Of a DNA stretch of 64,000 nt, positions 52,355 through 61,580 are shown piece by piece; positions within the stretch are counted from its first letter, which is position 1; every line of letters begins with the position of its first letter. Made by a program: the position numbers and the translations under genes. Source of the stretch: Yersinia pekkanenii (GTDB lineage Bacteria; Pseudomonadota; Gammaproteobacteria; Enterobacterales; Enterobacteriaceae); the NCBI RefSeq assembly GCF_001152565.1, contig NZ_CQAZ01000004.1:1-64000 (forward strand). The letters run 5' to 3'. The notes beneath the pieces were generated by a model. That model searched no databases, was not told the DNA's origin, and saw only the letters and a list, made by a program, of their open reading frames with translations.

Positions 52355-53470
52355 TTAAAAAATATAGTTAACACCTAATTTGCCAAAATGCGTGGTAGTG
52401 TCATTGTAACTTTTCTCATCGCGCACGCCACGATCCCAGAATTTTTTGTCGTGTTCCACCCGGTAAAAATATTCGGCAACCAGATAAAATCTATCAGCGA
52501 TAGGATAGCTATAGTTAAAGATATATTTTTGCGCTTTCGAGGTTTCTCTATAGCCGTCTTGCCCACCGATACGTCTTAACTGCGGTTCCATTTTAAACAG
52601 AAAGTTATTTTTACCCATATTAACCGCAACCCAAGGACGAAGTTCCTGCTCCAGAACGTTCGCTGTTTTTGCGCCGTCATGATTAAAGTCCTGGCCCTCT
52701 TTACGGAATAACTCAAGACCCGCGTGCACATTATCTGCAACGCGATAATTCACATTAATGAGCGCTTCATAGAACTGGAACCGCCCATTATCGGCACCAC
52801 GGGCATCTTTATCTTCTACCAGCATTTTCACATCGGTATTTACACTCAAGCTATCCGATACTTGATAACGGTAATAGGGCCGGAAGCCATAACCATCGCC
52901 GCCAATATTGTTGTCGCTGCCTGTCATGCGGTTTTTCTCATAACCGGTTTTGCCTAAATAGATCCCCTCGAACATAAACCAGTGTTTATCGACACTTTTG
53001 GCCCAGGCAGGACGAATTTCCATTTCTATCATGCGGAAATCGACTTTTTGATTGCTCTCATTACGTGAGTCGCTGGTAAACTGCACTTGCTTGAGTACAA
53101 AGCCGGTATTCCAACCTGTATCGCCAAAATTAACTCGCCCGTCAGCGAACACCCTTTCATGCACCGGACGAGAGTTAGTGCTGCGTCCTTCATTGCGGAA
53201 ATGTTCTATTTTATATTCAGCCAGCCAGTTGCCATGAAAATAAGCTTTTTCATTCTTAGGAATGCGCACAATGCCAACATTATCATCGCTGAGTTCGACA
53301 ACGGCCTCCACCGTCTCACCACCGTCGTTTACTATTCTTATTTTATCACCAGCAAAAATAGGGCTATTTTCAGTGTTATTGGTTTTTACCCTATTCGGAG
53401 AATTATCCGCATGGGCAACAGAACAGATACCTGCCATCAGAAACAGGTAAAAATATTTTGAGTGTTTCAT
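52355..53470 (-). CDS. OmpG/KdgM-like monomeric outer-membrane porin
   Basis: A 371-residue beta-barrel protein. The signal peptide ends at SVAHA-DNSPN. Amphipathic strands alternate through the mature part (DFRMIEMEIRPAWAK; YGFRPYYRYQVSDSLSVNTD; HAGLELFRKEGQ; FYLVAEYFYRVEHDKKFW) and the protein ends with Phe (LGVNYIF), the assembly signal. This pattern fits wide monomeric porins for oligosaccharides (OmpG, KdgM, OmpL). The start at 53470 has GGA six bases upstream. Its place in the operon suggests it admits the locus substrate. Confidence 0.8.
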   Translation of the reverse strand: MKHSKYFYLFLMAGICSVAHADNSPNRVKTNNTENSPIFAGDKIRIVNDGGETVEAVVELSDDNVGIVRIPKNEKAYFHGNWLAEYKIEHFRNEGRSTNSRPVHERVFADGRVNFGDTGWNTGFVLKQVQFTSDSRNESNQKVDFRMIEMEIRPAWAKSVDKHWFMFEGIYLGKTGYEKNRMTGSDNNIGGDGYGFRPYYRYQVSDSLSVNTDVKMLVEDKDARGADNGRFQFYEALINVNYRVADNVHAGLELFRKEGQDFNHDGAKTANVLEQELRPWVAVNMGKNNFLFKMEPQLRRIGGQDGYRETSKAQKYIFNYSYPIADRFYLVAEYFYRVEHDKKFWDRGVRDEKSYNDTTTHFGKLGVNYIF

Positions 53471-53591
53471 ATGCATTCCATGTAAGCAGGTGGTATTCCC
53501 ATTCGATAGATAATAGGAATCCCACCCAATATAATTGATATTAGATTTAGTCCATTAAGGAAATTAAACAGCGATTCAGATTGTCTGGTAA

Positions 53592-54530
53592 TTAAAATCC
53601 GGTAAAGGGATCCTCAATATCAATCCAATGCGCTTCAGCATCACTGGCACCCACATATAATCGCCAGCGGTTGTCCGGTAGTTTAATCAGTCCTCCAGGG
53701 AAAAGAACATCCACTAAGTCCGGGCGTTTAGCGCTACCGGGTAGCAGATTATCTCTGACCGCAATAATTTTTATTGCGGTGTCGTGTTTGGTCTCCGGGT
53801 TGAAGATAAATACGCCCGGGTAGTAGTGCCTCCTTCCTTGTGGGTCAAAACAGGCAATATGGGAAAGTAACCCAATGGTGCCGTCGCAAAGTAAATGAGT
53901 TTCGTTGACACCGCCCCATTCGTCAGTGTTGAACTGCTGATCGAACAGTTCAGCACTAGCGATAGTTTCTGCTGTTAACGCCTCCAGGTTGTTTATCTCA
54001 ACATAGCCAATAGTCCCTCTACCGCCAATATTGCCCTGTGGTCGGGTAAATACCCCAATGCGCCCCGGTTGAATATGACACAGACGGATATCCTTCATTC
54101 CCGGTGGGCCAGAGGCGAAACGGGTTAATGAGTAGATGTCAGGCCCACGATAAAATACGGTGTGCCAGATGAGTGCTTCCGGGTTATCAGGGTGTGGATT
54201 AATCTCAACCCCGCCAAAAATGAGTTCATCCTCAATCCAGGTAAAGAAGGGATCCTGTAATTGGAAGGTCGGAGCCTCTGCAACCGGCGTCCATTTCCCT
54301 TGCTGTTCACTAAAAAATACAATAGTTGAATGCTCGGAGTCCCTAGCTTCAACACGCCCGGCAATCACTACCTGCCCGGCGGAGGTAAATGGGGCCGTAA
54401 TATTATAAATGTCTTGGTCACCGACGCCGGTAAACTCAAGCTTTCCGGTCGAATGGGTGATATCCGACCTGCGTTGCTGGTAGTCGGCGAGCAGTTGGGC
54501 AACGCTGGCTGGGGGGTTATGTATCATCAT
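53592..54530 (-). CDS. DUF1861 protein, beta-propeller-like
   Basis: A 312-residue cytosolic protein (no signal peptide) of the DUF1861 family. Motifs include KLEFTGVGDQDIYNITAPF, DPFFTWIEDELIFGGVEIN, GPPGMKDIRLCHIQPGRIGV and LFPGGLIKLPDNRWRLYVGA. The spacing of aromatic and acidic blade motifs is like that of five-bladed propellers such as GH130/GH43. It follows the GH130 gene by 24 bases. I infer an enzyme or partner in mannoside turnover; its activity is not known to me. Two ATGs (54530, 54527) are equally possible. Confidence 0.75.
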   Translation of the reverse strand: MMIHNPPASVAQLLADYQQRRSDITHSTGKLEFTGVGDQDIYNITAPFTSAGQVVIAGRVEARDSEHSTIVFFSEQQGKWTPVAEAPTFQLQDPFFTWIEDELIFGGVEINPHPDNPEALIWHTVFYRGPDIYSLTRFASGPPGMKDIRLCHIQPGRIGVFTRPQGNIGGRGTIGYVEINNLEALTAETIASAELFDQQFNTDEWGGVNETHLLCDGTIGLLSHIACFDPQGRRHYYPGVFIFNPETKHDTAIKIIAVRDNLLPGSAKRPDLVDVLFPGGLIKLPDNRWRLYVGASDAEAHWIDIEDPFTGF

Positions 54531-54554
54531 AGAACCTTATATTTTATCCCGTAA

Positions 54555-55613
54555 TTATACCGACAGGTGCTGCCACAATTGAGCCAGAGGCATTTCAGCC
54601 AGACACATACATTCGTCCGCTGCGCCGTAATAGACCCGCAAAGTATCGTTCTCAATTAATGCGCCACAGGTAAAGACAACGTTACCAAAAAAGCCGTGCA
54701 GCTCATAAGGTGCCTGAGGTTGGAGCAACGGCACCGGCGACTTCGCGAGGATTTTGGTGGGTTGTGCCAGATCAAGCAGCAGCGCACCAAGGGAATAGCG
54801 TTGGTTAACATCCACCCCGTGGTAAATTTGCAGCCATCCTTTTTCGGTTTTCAGCATTTGTGCGCCACCGCCCAGTTTCAAGGCATCCCAAGGATCTTGC
54901 GATGTCCCCAATAAGTGCCGGTGGTCTCCCCAGTGCAACAGATCGGTGGAACTGGCCAGCCAAATCTCAGGTTTGCCGAAGTGTTTCGGTGCCGGGCGGT
55001 GCAACGTCATATATTTACCGTCGATTTTTTCCGGGAATAAGCAGGCATCACGATTATCCGGGCAGAAAATCAGCCCCAAGCGCTCAACCTCGGTGAAGTC
55101 CCGAGTGACCGCCAACGCGGTGCAAATCCCCTTAGCAGAAACGGCAGAATAGTTAATATAAAAAGCACCATCAATCTGAGTAATACGGGCATCTTCACAA
55201 CCAAAAGCTTCGTAACCATTAGCCGGGAAGATAAAGGGCTGATCGTCAACAGTGAAGCTCACGCCGTCACGACTTCTCGCCACACGAAGATGGGAAAGAG
55301 AGGTCAGGTAGACGGTCGATGGATCAGCAATATCGGTGATTAGCCGCGGATCGCTAAAATCGTAGGCTGGATCATCACGCTGGAACAACCGCGTTGTCAC
55401 CTGCCAGCGCCCGGAATCTTCCATTAGAAAAGGTACGGCGGTGGTGCCTTCACTTTCAGGGATAACGCTTTCCGCGATGCGGATCAGCATAATGGTTTCA
55501 TCGCCCAGTTTGGTGACACCGGCGTTAAAGGCGCATTCAACCTTAAATCCCGGATAGCTTGGCGTAATATCCTGGGGTGTAATTAACGGATTACCGGAAT
55601 ACCTAATCATCAT
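54555..55613 (-). CDS. GH130 beta-mannoside phosphorylase
   Basis: A 352-residue cytosolic five-bladed propeller. It cleaves a terminal beta-mannoside with phosphate, giving alpha-mannose 1-phosphate. NPLITPQDITPSYPGFKVEC, GCEDARITQIDGAFYINYSA (with the catalytic Asp), FPEKIDGKYMTLHRP and HGFFGNVVFTCGAL are family marks. The pattern fits the GH130_2 group, many of which act on beta-1,2-linked mannosides; that linkage is inference. It overlaps the GH13 gene by 11 bases, with its binding site GAGG inside that gene. The phosphomannomutase of the locus can use its product. Confidence 0.85.
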   Translation of the reverse strand: MMIRYSGNPLITPQDITPSYPGFKVECAFNAGVTKLGDETIMLIRIAESVIPESEGTTAVPFLMEDSGRWQVTTRLFQRDDPAYDFSDPRLITDIADPSTVYLTSLSHLRVARSRDGVSFTVDDQPFIFPANGYEAFGCEDARITQIDGAFYINYSAVSAKGICTALAVTRDFTEVERLGLIFCPDNRDACLFPEKIDGKYMTLHRPAPKHFGKPEIWLASSTDLLHWGDHRHLLGTSQDPWDALKLGGGAQMLKTEKGWLQIYHGVDVNQRYSLGALLLDLAQPTKILAKSPVPLLQPQAPYELHGFFGNVVFTCGALIENDTLRVYYGAADECMCLAEMPLAQLWQHLSV

Positions 55614-57183
55614 TGTCCTCTATATAAATAACGATATCGTTATTAGTCATTTCACTGTCTTTACGGGTATCAAATAAAACCTTTCCGGGGAGAGGAGCCG
55701 CTAATGGATAAGCTCTGCCAAAATTAATCAATACCGTGGCACGCTGGCGGCGATAGCAACGGCTGAATATCAGGGTGTCCTGCACCAGTGCTAACCCGTC
55801 ATATTCGCCATACTGAAAAACGGGGTATTGAGCGCGTAGAGCCATCATTTTTTGATAGTCATGCCAGAGTGAGTGACTGTGCTGTTGAGCCGTTTCGGCG
55901 TTGATCTCCCTATAATTTTCATTAATAGGCATCCAAGGCACTTGCGAACTAAACCCAGCCAATGGGGCGCAGGACCACTGCATCGGTGATCGTGAATTAT
56001 CACGGCTTTTGGTTAATGCAAAGCGGAAGGCTTCGTCAGGATCACCGCAGGTCGTAAGTTTCTGCTGGTAATGCATTTTCCCCTGGATGTCATAAATATC
56101 GTCCGGGCAGGTGGCTACGTAGTCCTGCATGCCCACTTCTTCGCCGTAATAAATAAAGGGAACACCGCTCGCCATTAATTGCAGCGCGGCCACCGCCCGG
56201 GCACGGGCAATATCGCCAACACCATCGCCGAAACGACTGATCATTCTCGGCATATCATGACTGGAGAAAAACAGCGTTGGCACGCCACTGTGTGTACTGT
56301 TCATCTGCTCCAACTGCCGGAAAATCTGTTGTGGTTCGAAAGTTGGCTGGCTGGCTAAATTAAAATTAAAGACCACATCACATAATGCGGCAGACTGATA
56401 ACGCACCAGTTCATCGAGCTTATCGCTGCCCACTTCCCCGACAATAAAACAGTCACCTTTAGCACGCACATGAGCCAGTAAATCGGCGAGACAATCTTCG
56501 ATAGCTGGCTGATTAATATCATTAAGGTGTTGCTGCTCACCGTTATCCAGCATCGGGTTATCCGTTCGGCTGGCATCGCAAGAAAGGAAATTGATCACAT
56601 CCAGTCGAAAACCATCCACGCCCATCTCTAGCCAGAAATCCAGTACCGCTTTAGCTTCATCAACCACCGCCGGATTAGCCCAGTTAAGATCAGCCTGCTG
56701 AACAGCAAACTTGTGGTAGTAGTAATACTCGCCTTCCGCTTCCGGCTCCCAAGCCGAGCCGCCAAAGAATGACTGCCAGTTATTAGGTTCGCGGGTAAAA
56801 ATAAAATAGTCACGATATTGGCTGGCCGGATTATTGTGCGCATCTTTAAACCACGGATGCTCGGTAGATACGTGGTTAAGCACAACGTCGATAATGACCC
56901 GAATATTGCGCTGGTGGGCCTCAGCAATTAACTGTGCGAAGACCTCCAAAGTGCCAAAACGCGGGGCAACGTTAAGGTAATCGCTGATATCGTAGCCATT
57001 ATCCACCAGGGGGGAAGGATAGAATGGGGTTATCCAAATTCCACCAATCCCCAGCGCCTGTAAATAGTCCAGTCGCTCTATTAGCCCGTAAAAATCCCCT
57101 ACCCCATCACCGTTACCGTCCTGGAAACTGGGCAGGTAAATTTGATAGAAGACCGTTTCACGCCACCACCGCATATTAGTCAT
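55603..57183 (-). CDS. GH13 alpha-glucosidase (oligo-1,6-glucosidase type)
   Basis: A 526-residue cytosolic TIM-barrel enzyme. The four GH13 regions are intact: DVVLNHVS; GFRLDVINF with nucleophile D195; FIVGEVGS with acid/base E250; FFSSHDMPR with D310. Val196 directly after the nucleophile is the residue that in this group favours alpha-1,6 over alpha-1,4 bonds. N-terminal WWRETVFYQIYLPSFQDGNG is typical of the oligo-1,6-glucosidase group. It lies 12 bases after the permease gene. It would remove alpha-linked glucose from the imported sugar. Confidence 0.88.
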   Translation of the reverse strand: MTNMRWWRETVFYQIYLPSFQDGNGDGVGDFYGLIERLDYLQALGIGGIWITPFYPSPLVDNGYDISDYLNVAPRFGTLEVFAQLIAEAHQRNIRVIIDVVLNHVSTEHPWFKDAHNNPASQYRDYFIFTREPNNWQSFFGGSAWEPEAEGEYYYYHKFAVQQADLNWANPAVVDEAKAVLDFWLEMGVDGFRLDVINFLSCDASRTDNPMLDNGEQQHLNDINQPAIEDCLADLLAHVRAKGDCFIVGEVGSDKLDELVRYQSAALCDVVFNFNLASQPTFEPQQIFRQLEQMNSTHSGVPTLFFSSHDMPRMISRFGDGVGDIARARAVAALQLMASGVPFIYYGEEVGMQDYVATCPDDIYDIQGKMHYQQKLTTCGDPDEAFRFALTKSRDNSRSPMQWSCAPLAGFSSQVPWMPINENYREINAETAQQHSHSLWHDYQKMMALRAQYPVFQYGEYDGLALVQDTLIFSRCYRRQRATVLINFGRAYPLAAPLPGKVLFDTRKDSEMTNNDIVIYIEDNDD

Positions 57184-57195
57184 CTCGGCCGCGCC

Positions 57196-58020
57196 CTATT
57201 TTAATGACAGGGACATGCCCTGCATGAAATATTTACGGAATAAAATAAACAGCACGACAATCGGGATGGTCTGAATAACCGCGCCAGCAATCACTGGCCC
57301 AACATAAACACCATAGGATTTGCTGAATGTGGCCAATAACACCGAGAGCGGCATTTTACTTTCATCCTGAATAACAATCAGCGGCCATAAGAAGTTGTCC
57401 CATGTACCGACAAAGGTAAACAGTGCCACGATGGCGATAATGGCTTTATTAAGCGGCATCATCAGATAAATCATAATTTGCCACAGACTGGCGTTATCTA
57501 TCTTAGCCGCGTGAATATAATCATTCGGCGTTCCCTGAAAGCTCTGGGAAATCATAAAAATGCCCCAAGAACTCATCAGGAAAGGGATAATCATGGCGCT
57601 ATAAGTGTTTAATAACCCCAACTCCCTGACCAAGACAAATTGCGGGATGATAAACATAGATGCGGGGAAAACCATCTGTAAGAACAATAAGTTTCTAAAC
57701 AGTGATTGACCTTTGAACTGCATTTTGGCCAGCGCGAAGCCAATAAACATCGAGCTTAACGTTACCGCTACCGTCACCACCGTCGAAATAAAGAATGAGT
57801 TCAGCAATGTCTTTAAAAATGGCTTTTCCACCCGGCCACTGTTTTCAAAAAGAAAACGATAGTTATCAAGTGAATAAGCGGTATCAAACAGCCCGGAAGT
57901 GTAAATGTCGGCCGACTGTTTAAAGGAAGATAGCACCATCCAGATATAGGGATAGAGCCATGAGAGCGCCAGAGCAAACATAATCAGATGGACGATGAGA
58001 CTGCTGATGTTTTTTTTCAT
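57196..58020 (-). CDS. ABC sugar permease, MalG-type
   Basis: A 274-residue inner-membrane permease with six helices. The EAA loop that contacts the ATPase is DYIHAAKIDNASLWQIMIYL. The C-terminus (FRKYFMQGMSLSLK) is the typical FVQGLTAGAVKG-like end of CUT1 permeases. Its ATG follows directly on the TAA of the upstream permease gene, so the two subunits are coupled. Confidence 0.92.
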   Translation of the reverse strand: MKKNISSLIVHLIMFALALSWLYPYIWMVLSSFKQSADIYTSGLFDTAYSLDNYRFLFENSGRVEKPFLKTLLNSFFISTVVTVAVTLSSMFIGFALAKMQFKGQSLFRNLLFLQMVFPASMFIIPQFVLVRELGLLNTYSAMIIPFLMSSWGIFMISQSFQGTPNDYIHAAKIDNASLWQIMIYLMMPLNKAIIAIVALFTFVGTWDNFLWPLIVIQDESKMPLSVLLATFSKSYGVYVGPVIAGAVIQTIPIVVLFILFRKYFMQGMSLSLK

Positions 58021-58896
58021 TTAAACGATCTCTACCTTTCTTTCCAGCAATTTTCTGACCGCCAAAATGATCCCAAAACTGGTGAGCGCGATAAAAATTG
58101 ACATGGTGGCCGCCCAGCTTGGCTGCATCTTCATAAACGCGGTTTCATACATCACAATCATCGGTGTAGTGGTGCTATTAAGTGGCCCGCCACCAGTAAT
58201 AAGGTATGGCTCGGTAAAAATAGCGAAGGAGACCGTAATAGCGAGAACTAACACCATAATTAATTGCGGGTTGATCATCGGTAACGTGATATGGAATAAG
58301 CGCTTGACGGAACCAGTATTATCTAATGTCGCCGCTGAATAAATTTCTTTAGGAATACTGTTCAGCCCAGAAAATAAAATCAACCCGTAATATCCAACAA
58401 ACTTCCATGTCACCACCAAGGCGATAGATAACATGGCTAAATCCGGGCTGGTTAACCAAGGCAGGGTAAAGCCAAACCAGTCATATAAAAAAGTATTCAA
58501 CGGCCCATCCTGACTAAATATCTTGGAGAACACGATGGAATAGGCCACGCCGGATGAAACATTAGCCAGTAAAAAGCTCAGCCCAACAAAGGTTCTGCCA
58601 TACTTCAATTTCTGTAAGCCAAACGCGAACAGGAATGAAGCGATAAACACAATCGGTAAGTAATACATTAAGAAACGCAGCACGTTTAACATCGACTTCC
58701 AGAACAATGGGTCCTGCAACACCAGAATAAAGTTATTCAGGCCATTGAACGTAGGGGTGCCGACAAATCGCCATTCAGTTAGCGATAAAACCGCCAGCCA
58801 AATAAAAGGATAAAACCAAAATATGCTGGTATATCCCAGATAGGAGGCAGCCAATATGCTGCCTACATGTTTATCTTTAAGCTTTAAAAAAGTCAT
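58021..58896 (-). CDS. ABC sugar permease, MalF-type
   Basis: A 291-residue CUT1 permease with six helices and the EAA loop EIYSAATLDNTGSVKRLFHI. It pairs with the MalG-type subunit. The start at 58896 (MTFLKLKDKHV) has AGGTGG nine bases upstream; a longer frame begins with TTG 58929. It follows the binding-protein gene by 74 bases. Confidence 0.92.
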   Translation of the reverse strand: MTFLKLKDKHVGSILAASYLGYTSIFWFYPFIWLAVLSLTEWRFVGTPTFNGLNNFILVLQDPLFWKSMLNVLRFLMYYLPIVFIASFLFAFGLQKLKYGRTFVGLSFLLANVSSGVAYSIVFSKIFSQDGPLNTFLYDWFGFTLPWLTSPDLAMLSIALVVTWKFVGYYGLILFSGLNSIPKEIYSAATLDNTGSVKRLFHITLPMINPQLIMVLVLAITVSFAIFTEPYLITGGGPLNSTTTPMIVMYETAFMKMQPSWAATMSIFIALTSFGIILAVRKLLERKVEIV

Positions 58897-58970
58897 AATG
58901 CAAGGCCACCTGCTTACTTTGATGCACAAAACGATAAATTAACTCATTCTTATTATTCGTGTTTTAAAAT

Positions 58971-60257
58971 TCAGTGTTTTAAAATCGCATTCACTTCTTT
59001 TACTGACTGTTGCAGCGCTGCATCGGGAGTTGCGGTATTAAACGCCGTCTTCTCAATCATTTGTGTCATGCTGCGTTGGATTTCTACCGTTTCACCACTG
59101 GAAACAGGCGGGATCGCCACGTTGACATATTCGGCGTAGGCCGCTGCGTACGGGTGTTCCTGATAGTATTCTGCGAAGAAAGGATTGGTGAGCAAATCCC
59201 CTCTGGCGGGTGGCATGCCGGTCAGTTCCATCCAGCGTTTATCGAACTTTGGCTGGCTGAATACCCACTGAATAAACTCCCACGCCTCGGGCTTAACTTT
59301 AGAGTGGCTGAACAGCACCAGTCCTTTGCCATCAGCGAAGGTATGGGGTTTATCTTGCGTATTCTTGACCAGCATCGGGCCAATTTTTATGTGTTTTAAA
59401 ATTTCTGGATATTGTTGCTGATAACGACTGATATCCCAGGGGCCGCGTACTGCGCCCAAGACTTTGCCGGTGACTAAGGGATCATCCTGGCCAAAGTCGT
59501 ACAGAGTCCATTTTTTTGAAAACAGAGTATGCATAAAACCCAAAACGTCATGCCCGGCCTGGCTATCATAGGTGGCTTGTTGGTTGGAGATATAAGATTT
59601 ACCGCCACTTTCGGCATAATAGAGGGCGATAAAATCAAACCAGCGGTCCCACCAGTTACGGCCAGAAGTGGCTTGTATCGCATAACGTTTATCCGGGATG
59701 GTGTATTTTTCGGAGAGGGCGTACACCTCGTCATAGGTTTTCGGAACATCGCTAAAACCCTGCTCGGCTAACAAATCGCCACGCCACCAAAATAGCACCG
59801 GGTTCATGTAAATTGGCAGGATGTAATTTTTGCCGTTATAGCGCCAATTATCCATGATATCCGTCATCTGGCGGGTATCAATTAAATTGTCATAACCCTC
59901 CATCGTCGAAAGATCAACCACCTGGCCTAAATCAGCAAGCTGAGAGCCAAAACCGGTAAAAATATTTTCTGAGATGTCAGGTGCGCGATCAGAAGCAATT
60001 GCATTCATTATGGCTTCTTCAGAGCTACCCGCTGCCGGAATGGTTGAAAAAACCACTTTCTTTTTATCCGGTTGTTTATTCCACTCCCCAACCACTTCGC
60101 TCCAGAAAGCTTCCTGAACATTATTCGGCGCGATCCACAGAGTGATATCCTGTTTTTCATTTTTAGTCGAAGTAGCATCATTGTCGCAGCCAGTCAGCAC
60201 CACACAACTGGAGGCAATCGCCAAAGAAATCAGGGTGTTCTTTATTTTATCTAACAT
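58971..60257 (-). CDS. ABC sugar-binding lipoprotein
   Basis: A 428-residue periplasmic solute-binding protein of the CUT1 (MalE/UgpB) class, first gene of the leftward operon. The lipobox LTGC places the lipidated cysteine at residue 24, which is unusual for E. coli-type sugar binders but known in the class. DITLWIAPNNVQEAFWSEVV, GKNYILPIYMNPVLFWWRGD and HSKVKPEAWEFIQWVFSQP are family marks. The start MLDKIKNTL at 60257 is used; the longer open frame runs through the operators. Several Trp residues suit oligosaccharide stacking. Confidence 0.92.
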   Translation of the reverse strand: MLDKIKNTLISLAIASSCVVLTGCDNDATSTKNEKQDITLWIAPNNVQEAFWSEVVGEWNKQPDKKKVVFSTIPAAGSSEEAIMNAIASDRAPDISENIFTGFGSQLADLGQVVDLSTMEGYDNLIDTRQMTDIMDNWRYNGKNYILPIYMNPVLFWWRGDLLAEQGFSDVPKTYDEVYALSEKYTIPDKRYAIQATSGRNWWDRWFDFIALYYAESGGKSYISNQQATYDSQAGHDVLGFMHTLFSKKWTLYDFGQDDPLVTGKVLGAVRGPWDISRYQQQYPEILKHIKIGPMLVKNTQDKPHTFADGKGLVLFSHSKVKPEAWEFIQWVFSQPKFDKRWMELTGMPPARGDLLTNPFFAEYYQEHPYAAAYAEYVNVAIPPVSSGETVEIQRSMTQMIEKTAFNTATPDAALQQSVKEVNAILKH

Positions 60258-60303
60258 TGCTTTATTCCCAGGGCCATCGTTGAATGAAAAGGCTGGAAGA
60301 CCA

Positions 60304-60319
60304 ATTTTAACGTTAAAAT
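60304..60319. promoter_or_regulatory. LacI-family operator O1
   Basis: ATTTTAACGTTAAAAT is a perfect 16-bp palindrome with the central CG typical of LacI-family operators. It lies over the likely start of the leftward transcript, 47 bases before the binding-protein ATG. Confidence 0.8.
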
Positions 60320-60346
60320 AAAATAGCAGCGTAATTCCCATAATGA

Positions 60347-60362
60347 TGTGAGGTATTTCACA
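60347..60362. promoter_or_regulatory. Consensus CRP site
   Basis: TGTGAGGTATTTCACA is a perfect TGTGA-N6-TCACA, extended to a 20-bp palindrome (GATGTGA...TCACATC). On the minus strand a TATTTT box at 60320-60325 would place it near -41 of the leftward promoter, a class II activating position. Confidence 0.85.
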
Positions 60363-60376
60363 TCTCATCATTTTAA

Positions 60377-60391
60377 GTTTAACGTTAAAAT
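60377..60391. promoter_or_regulatory. LacI-family operator O2
   Basis: GTTTAACGTTAAAAT contains the 12-bp palindrome TTTAACGTTAAA. Its centre is 72 bases from O1 and 32 from O3, both near whole helical turns. Confidence 0.75.
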
Positions 60392-60407
60392 CGTGACATT
60401 CATTCAA

Positions 60408-60423
60408 ATTTTAACGTTAAAAT
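60408..60423. promoter_or_regulatory. LacI-family operator O3
   Basis: ATTTTAACGTTAAAAT, identical to O1 and extended to 18 bp. It lies on the repressor-gene side and may also serve autoregulation. Confidence 0.8.
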
Positions 60424-60524
60424 TGATGTAGCATGCAGTTAGTAAGCTGTGGGTTTGATCATTTCACATGGAGGAGGATCTGATACAGGCAATTTGATTC
60501 ATTCTTCTTCCCGGAGATTTTAAC

Positions 60525-61565
60525 ATGACCACAAGTAAGAAAAGAGAAACGCTTAAAACAATAGCTGAGGCGCTTAACGTGACACATACCACTGTCTCGA
60601 ATGTGTTTAATCGGCCGGAAAAAGTATCACCTGAATTACGAGAAAAAATTTTAGCCTACACCGAATCGATCAATTATCACGGTCCTGCGGGGGCTGGGCG
60701 CTTTCTGCGGACCGGGCAATGCGGGACACTCGGTGTCATATTTAACGACAACCTGAGTTATGTTTTCTCTGATCGACATGATATTGCGTTGATGCGTGGC
60801 ATTGCCGAAGAGTGTGAAAAGAATGGCATTAATATCGCTTTAATGCCGTTAAAAGCGAATAACGCGCTAAAAAAGCGGATGATGGGCGCCCTGGTAGATG
60901 GTTATATTTTAAATGCGACCTATAACAATGACGAAATTGTTCAGGCGGCATTAACCAGCGGGCTACCGGTGATTACCACCGATATCAAACTCCAGAGTTT
61001 CGCCTGTGTTTCGATAGATGACGGGGCCGCGATGCAAACCATCTGCCACCACTTGCTGGCAGCCGGACATAAAAAGTTCGGTATTGTCTCTTTCCCGGTG
61101 AACAGGCAGCCCGACGTGCTGTCATCTCTGGCTCAATTCTCTACTGAGTATGATAACGGGGTGGCCTTCGGGCGAATTAACGCCTGTATCAAGGCACTGG
61201 CTACCGCCGGAGTTGATTTACACACCAGCTATGTGGCCGAACAGCCGCACAGTGAAGCTGGCGGAGAAACTGCGGCCAAAGCGTTACTGGCAGCGCAGCC
61301 GGATATCTCGGCCATTATCTGTTTATCTGACCGTTTTGCGTTCGGCGTTTATCAGTTTTGCCAAAGCCACAATATTTCAGTACCCGGCCAGATTGCGATT
61401 ACCGGATTTGACGATATCGACATTCAGGATCCTCCCATTGGTTTAACGACTATTCGTCAACCTATTGTTTTGAAAGGTCGAGAAGCTGCGAGAGCGCTTA
61501 TTTCTGGCCAATTGGCCCGTGACATATCTTTAGATTTTGAACTTATCGTTCGTGATTCTGCATAA
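60525..61565 (+). CDS. LacI-family repressor of the sugar locus
   Basis: A 346-residue regulator. Residues 9-31 form the helix-turn-helix LKTIAEALNVTHTTVSNVFN, followed by the hinge, and a periplasmic-binding-like effector domain (TLGVIFNDNLSYVF; VSIDDGAAMQTICHHLLAAG; AITGFDDIDIQDPPIGLTTI). GGAG precedes ATG 60525. It is divergent from the transporter operon and 15 bases upstream of the phosphomannomutase gene. It probably binds the palindromes at 60304-60423 and releases them when a sugar or sugar phosphate binds. Confidence 0.93.
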   Translation: MTTSKKRETLKTIAEALNVTHTTVSNVFNRPEKVSPELREKILAYTESINYHGPAGAGRFLRTGQCGTLGVIFNDNLSYVFSDRHDIALMRGIAEECEKNGINIALMPLKANNALKKRMMGALVDGYILNATYNNDEIVQAALTSGLPVITTDIKLQSFACVSIDDGAAMQTICHHLLAAGHKKFGIVSFPVNRQPDVLSSLAQFSTEYDNGVAFGRINACIKALATAGVDLHTSYVAEQPHSEAGGETAAKALLAAQPDISAIICLSDRFAFGVYQFCQSHNISVPGQIAITGFDDIDIQDPPIGLTTIRQPIVLKGREAARALISGQLARDISLDFELIVRDSA

Positions 61566-61580
61566 TCAGATGGAAAGGAA

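Noticed and set aside
60258-60407. 50-residue N-terminal extension of the sugar-binding lipoprotein
   Set aside because: It would translate through the CRP site and operators and place the lipobox too far from the N-terminus.
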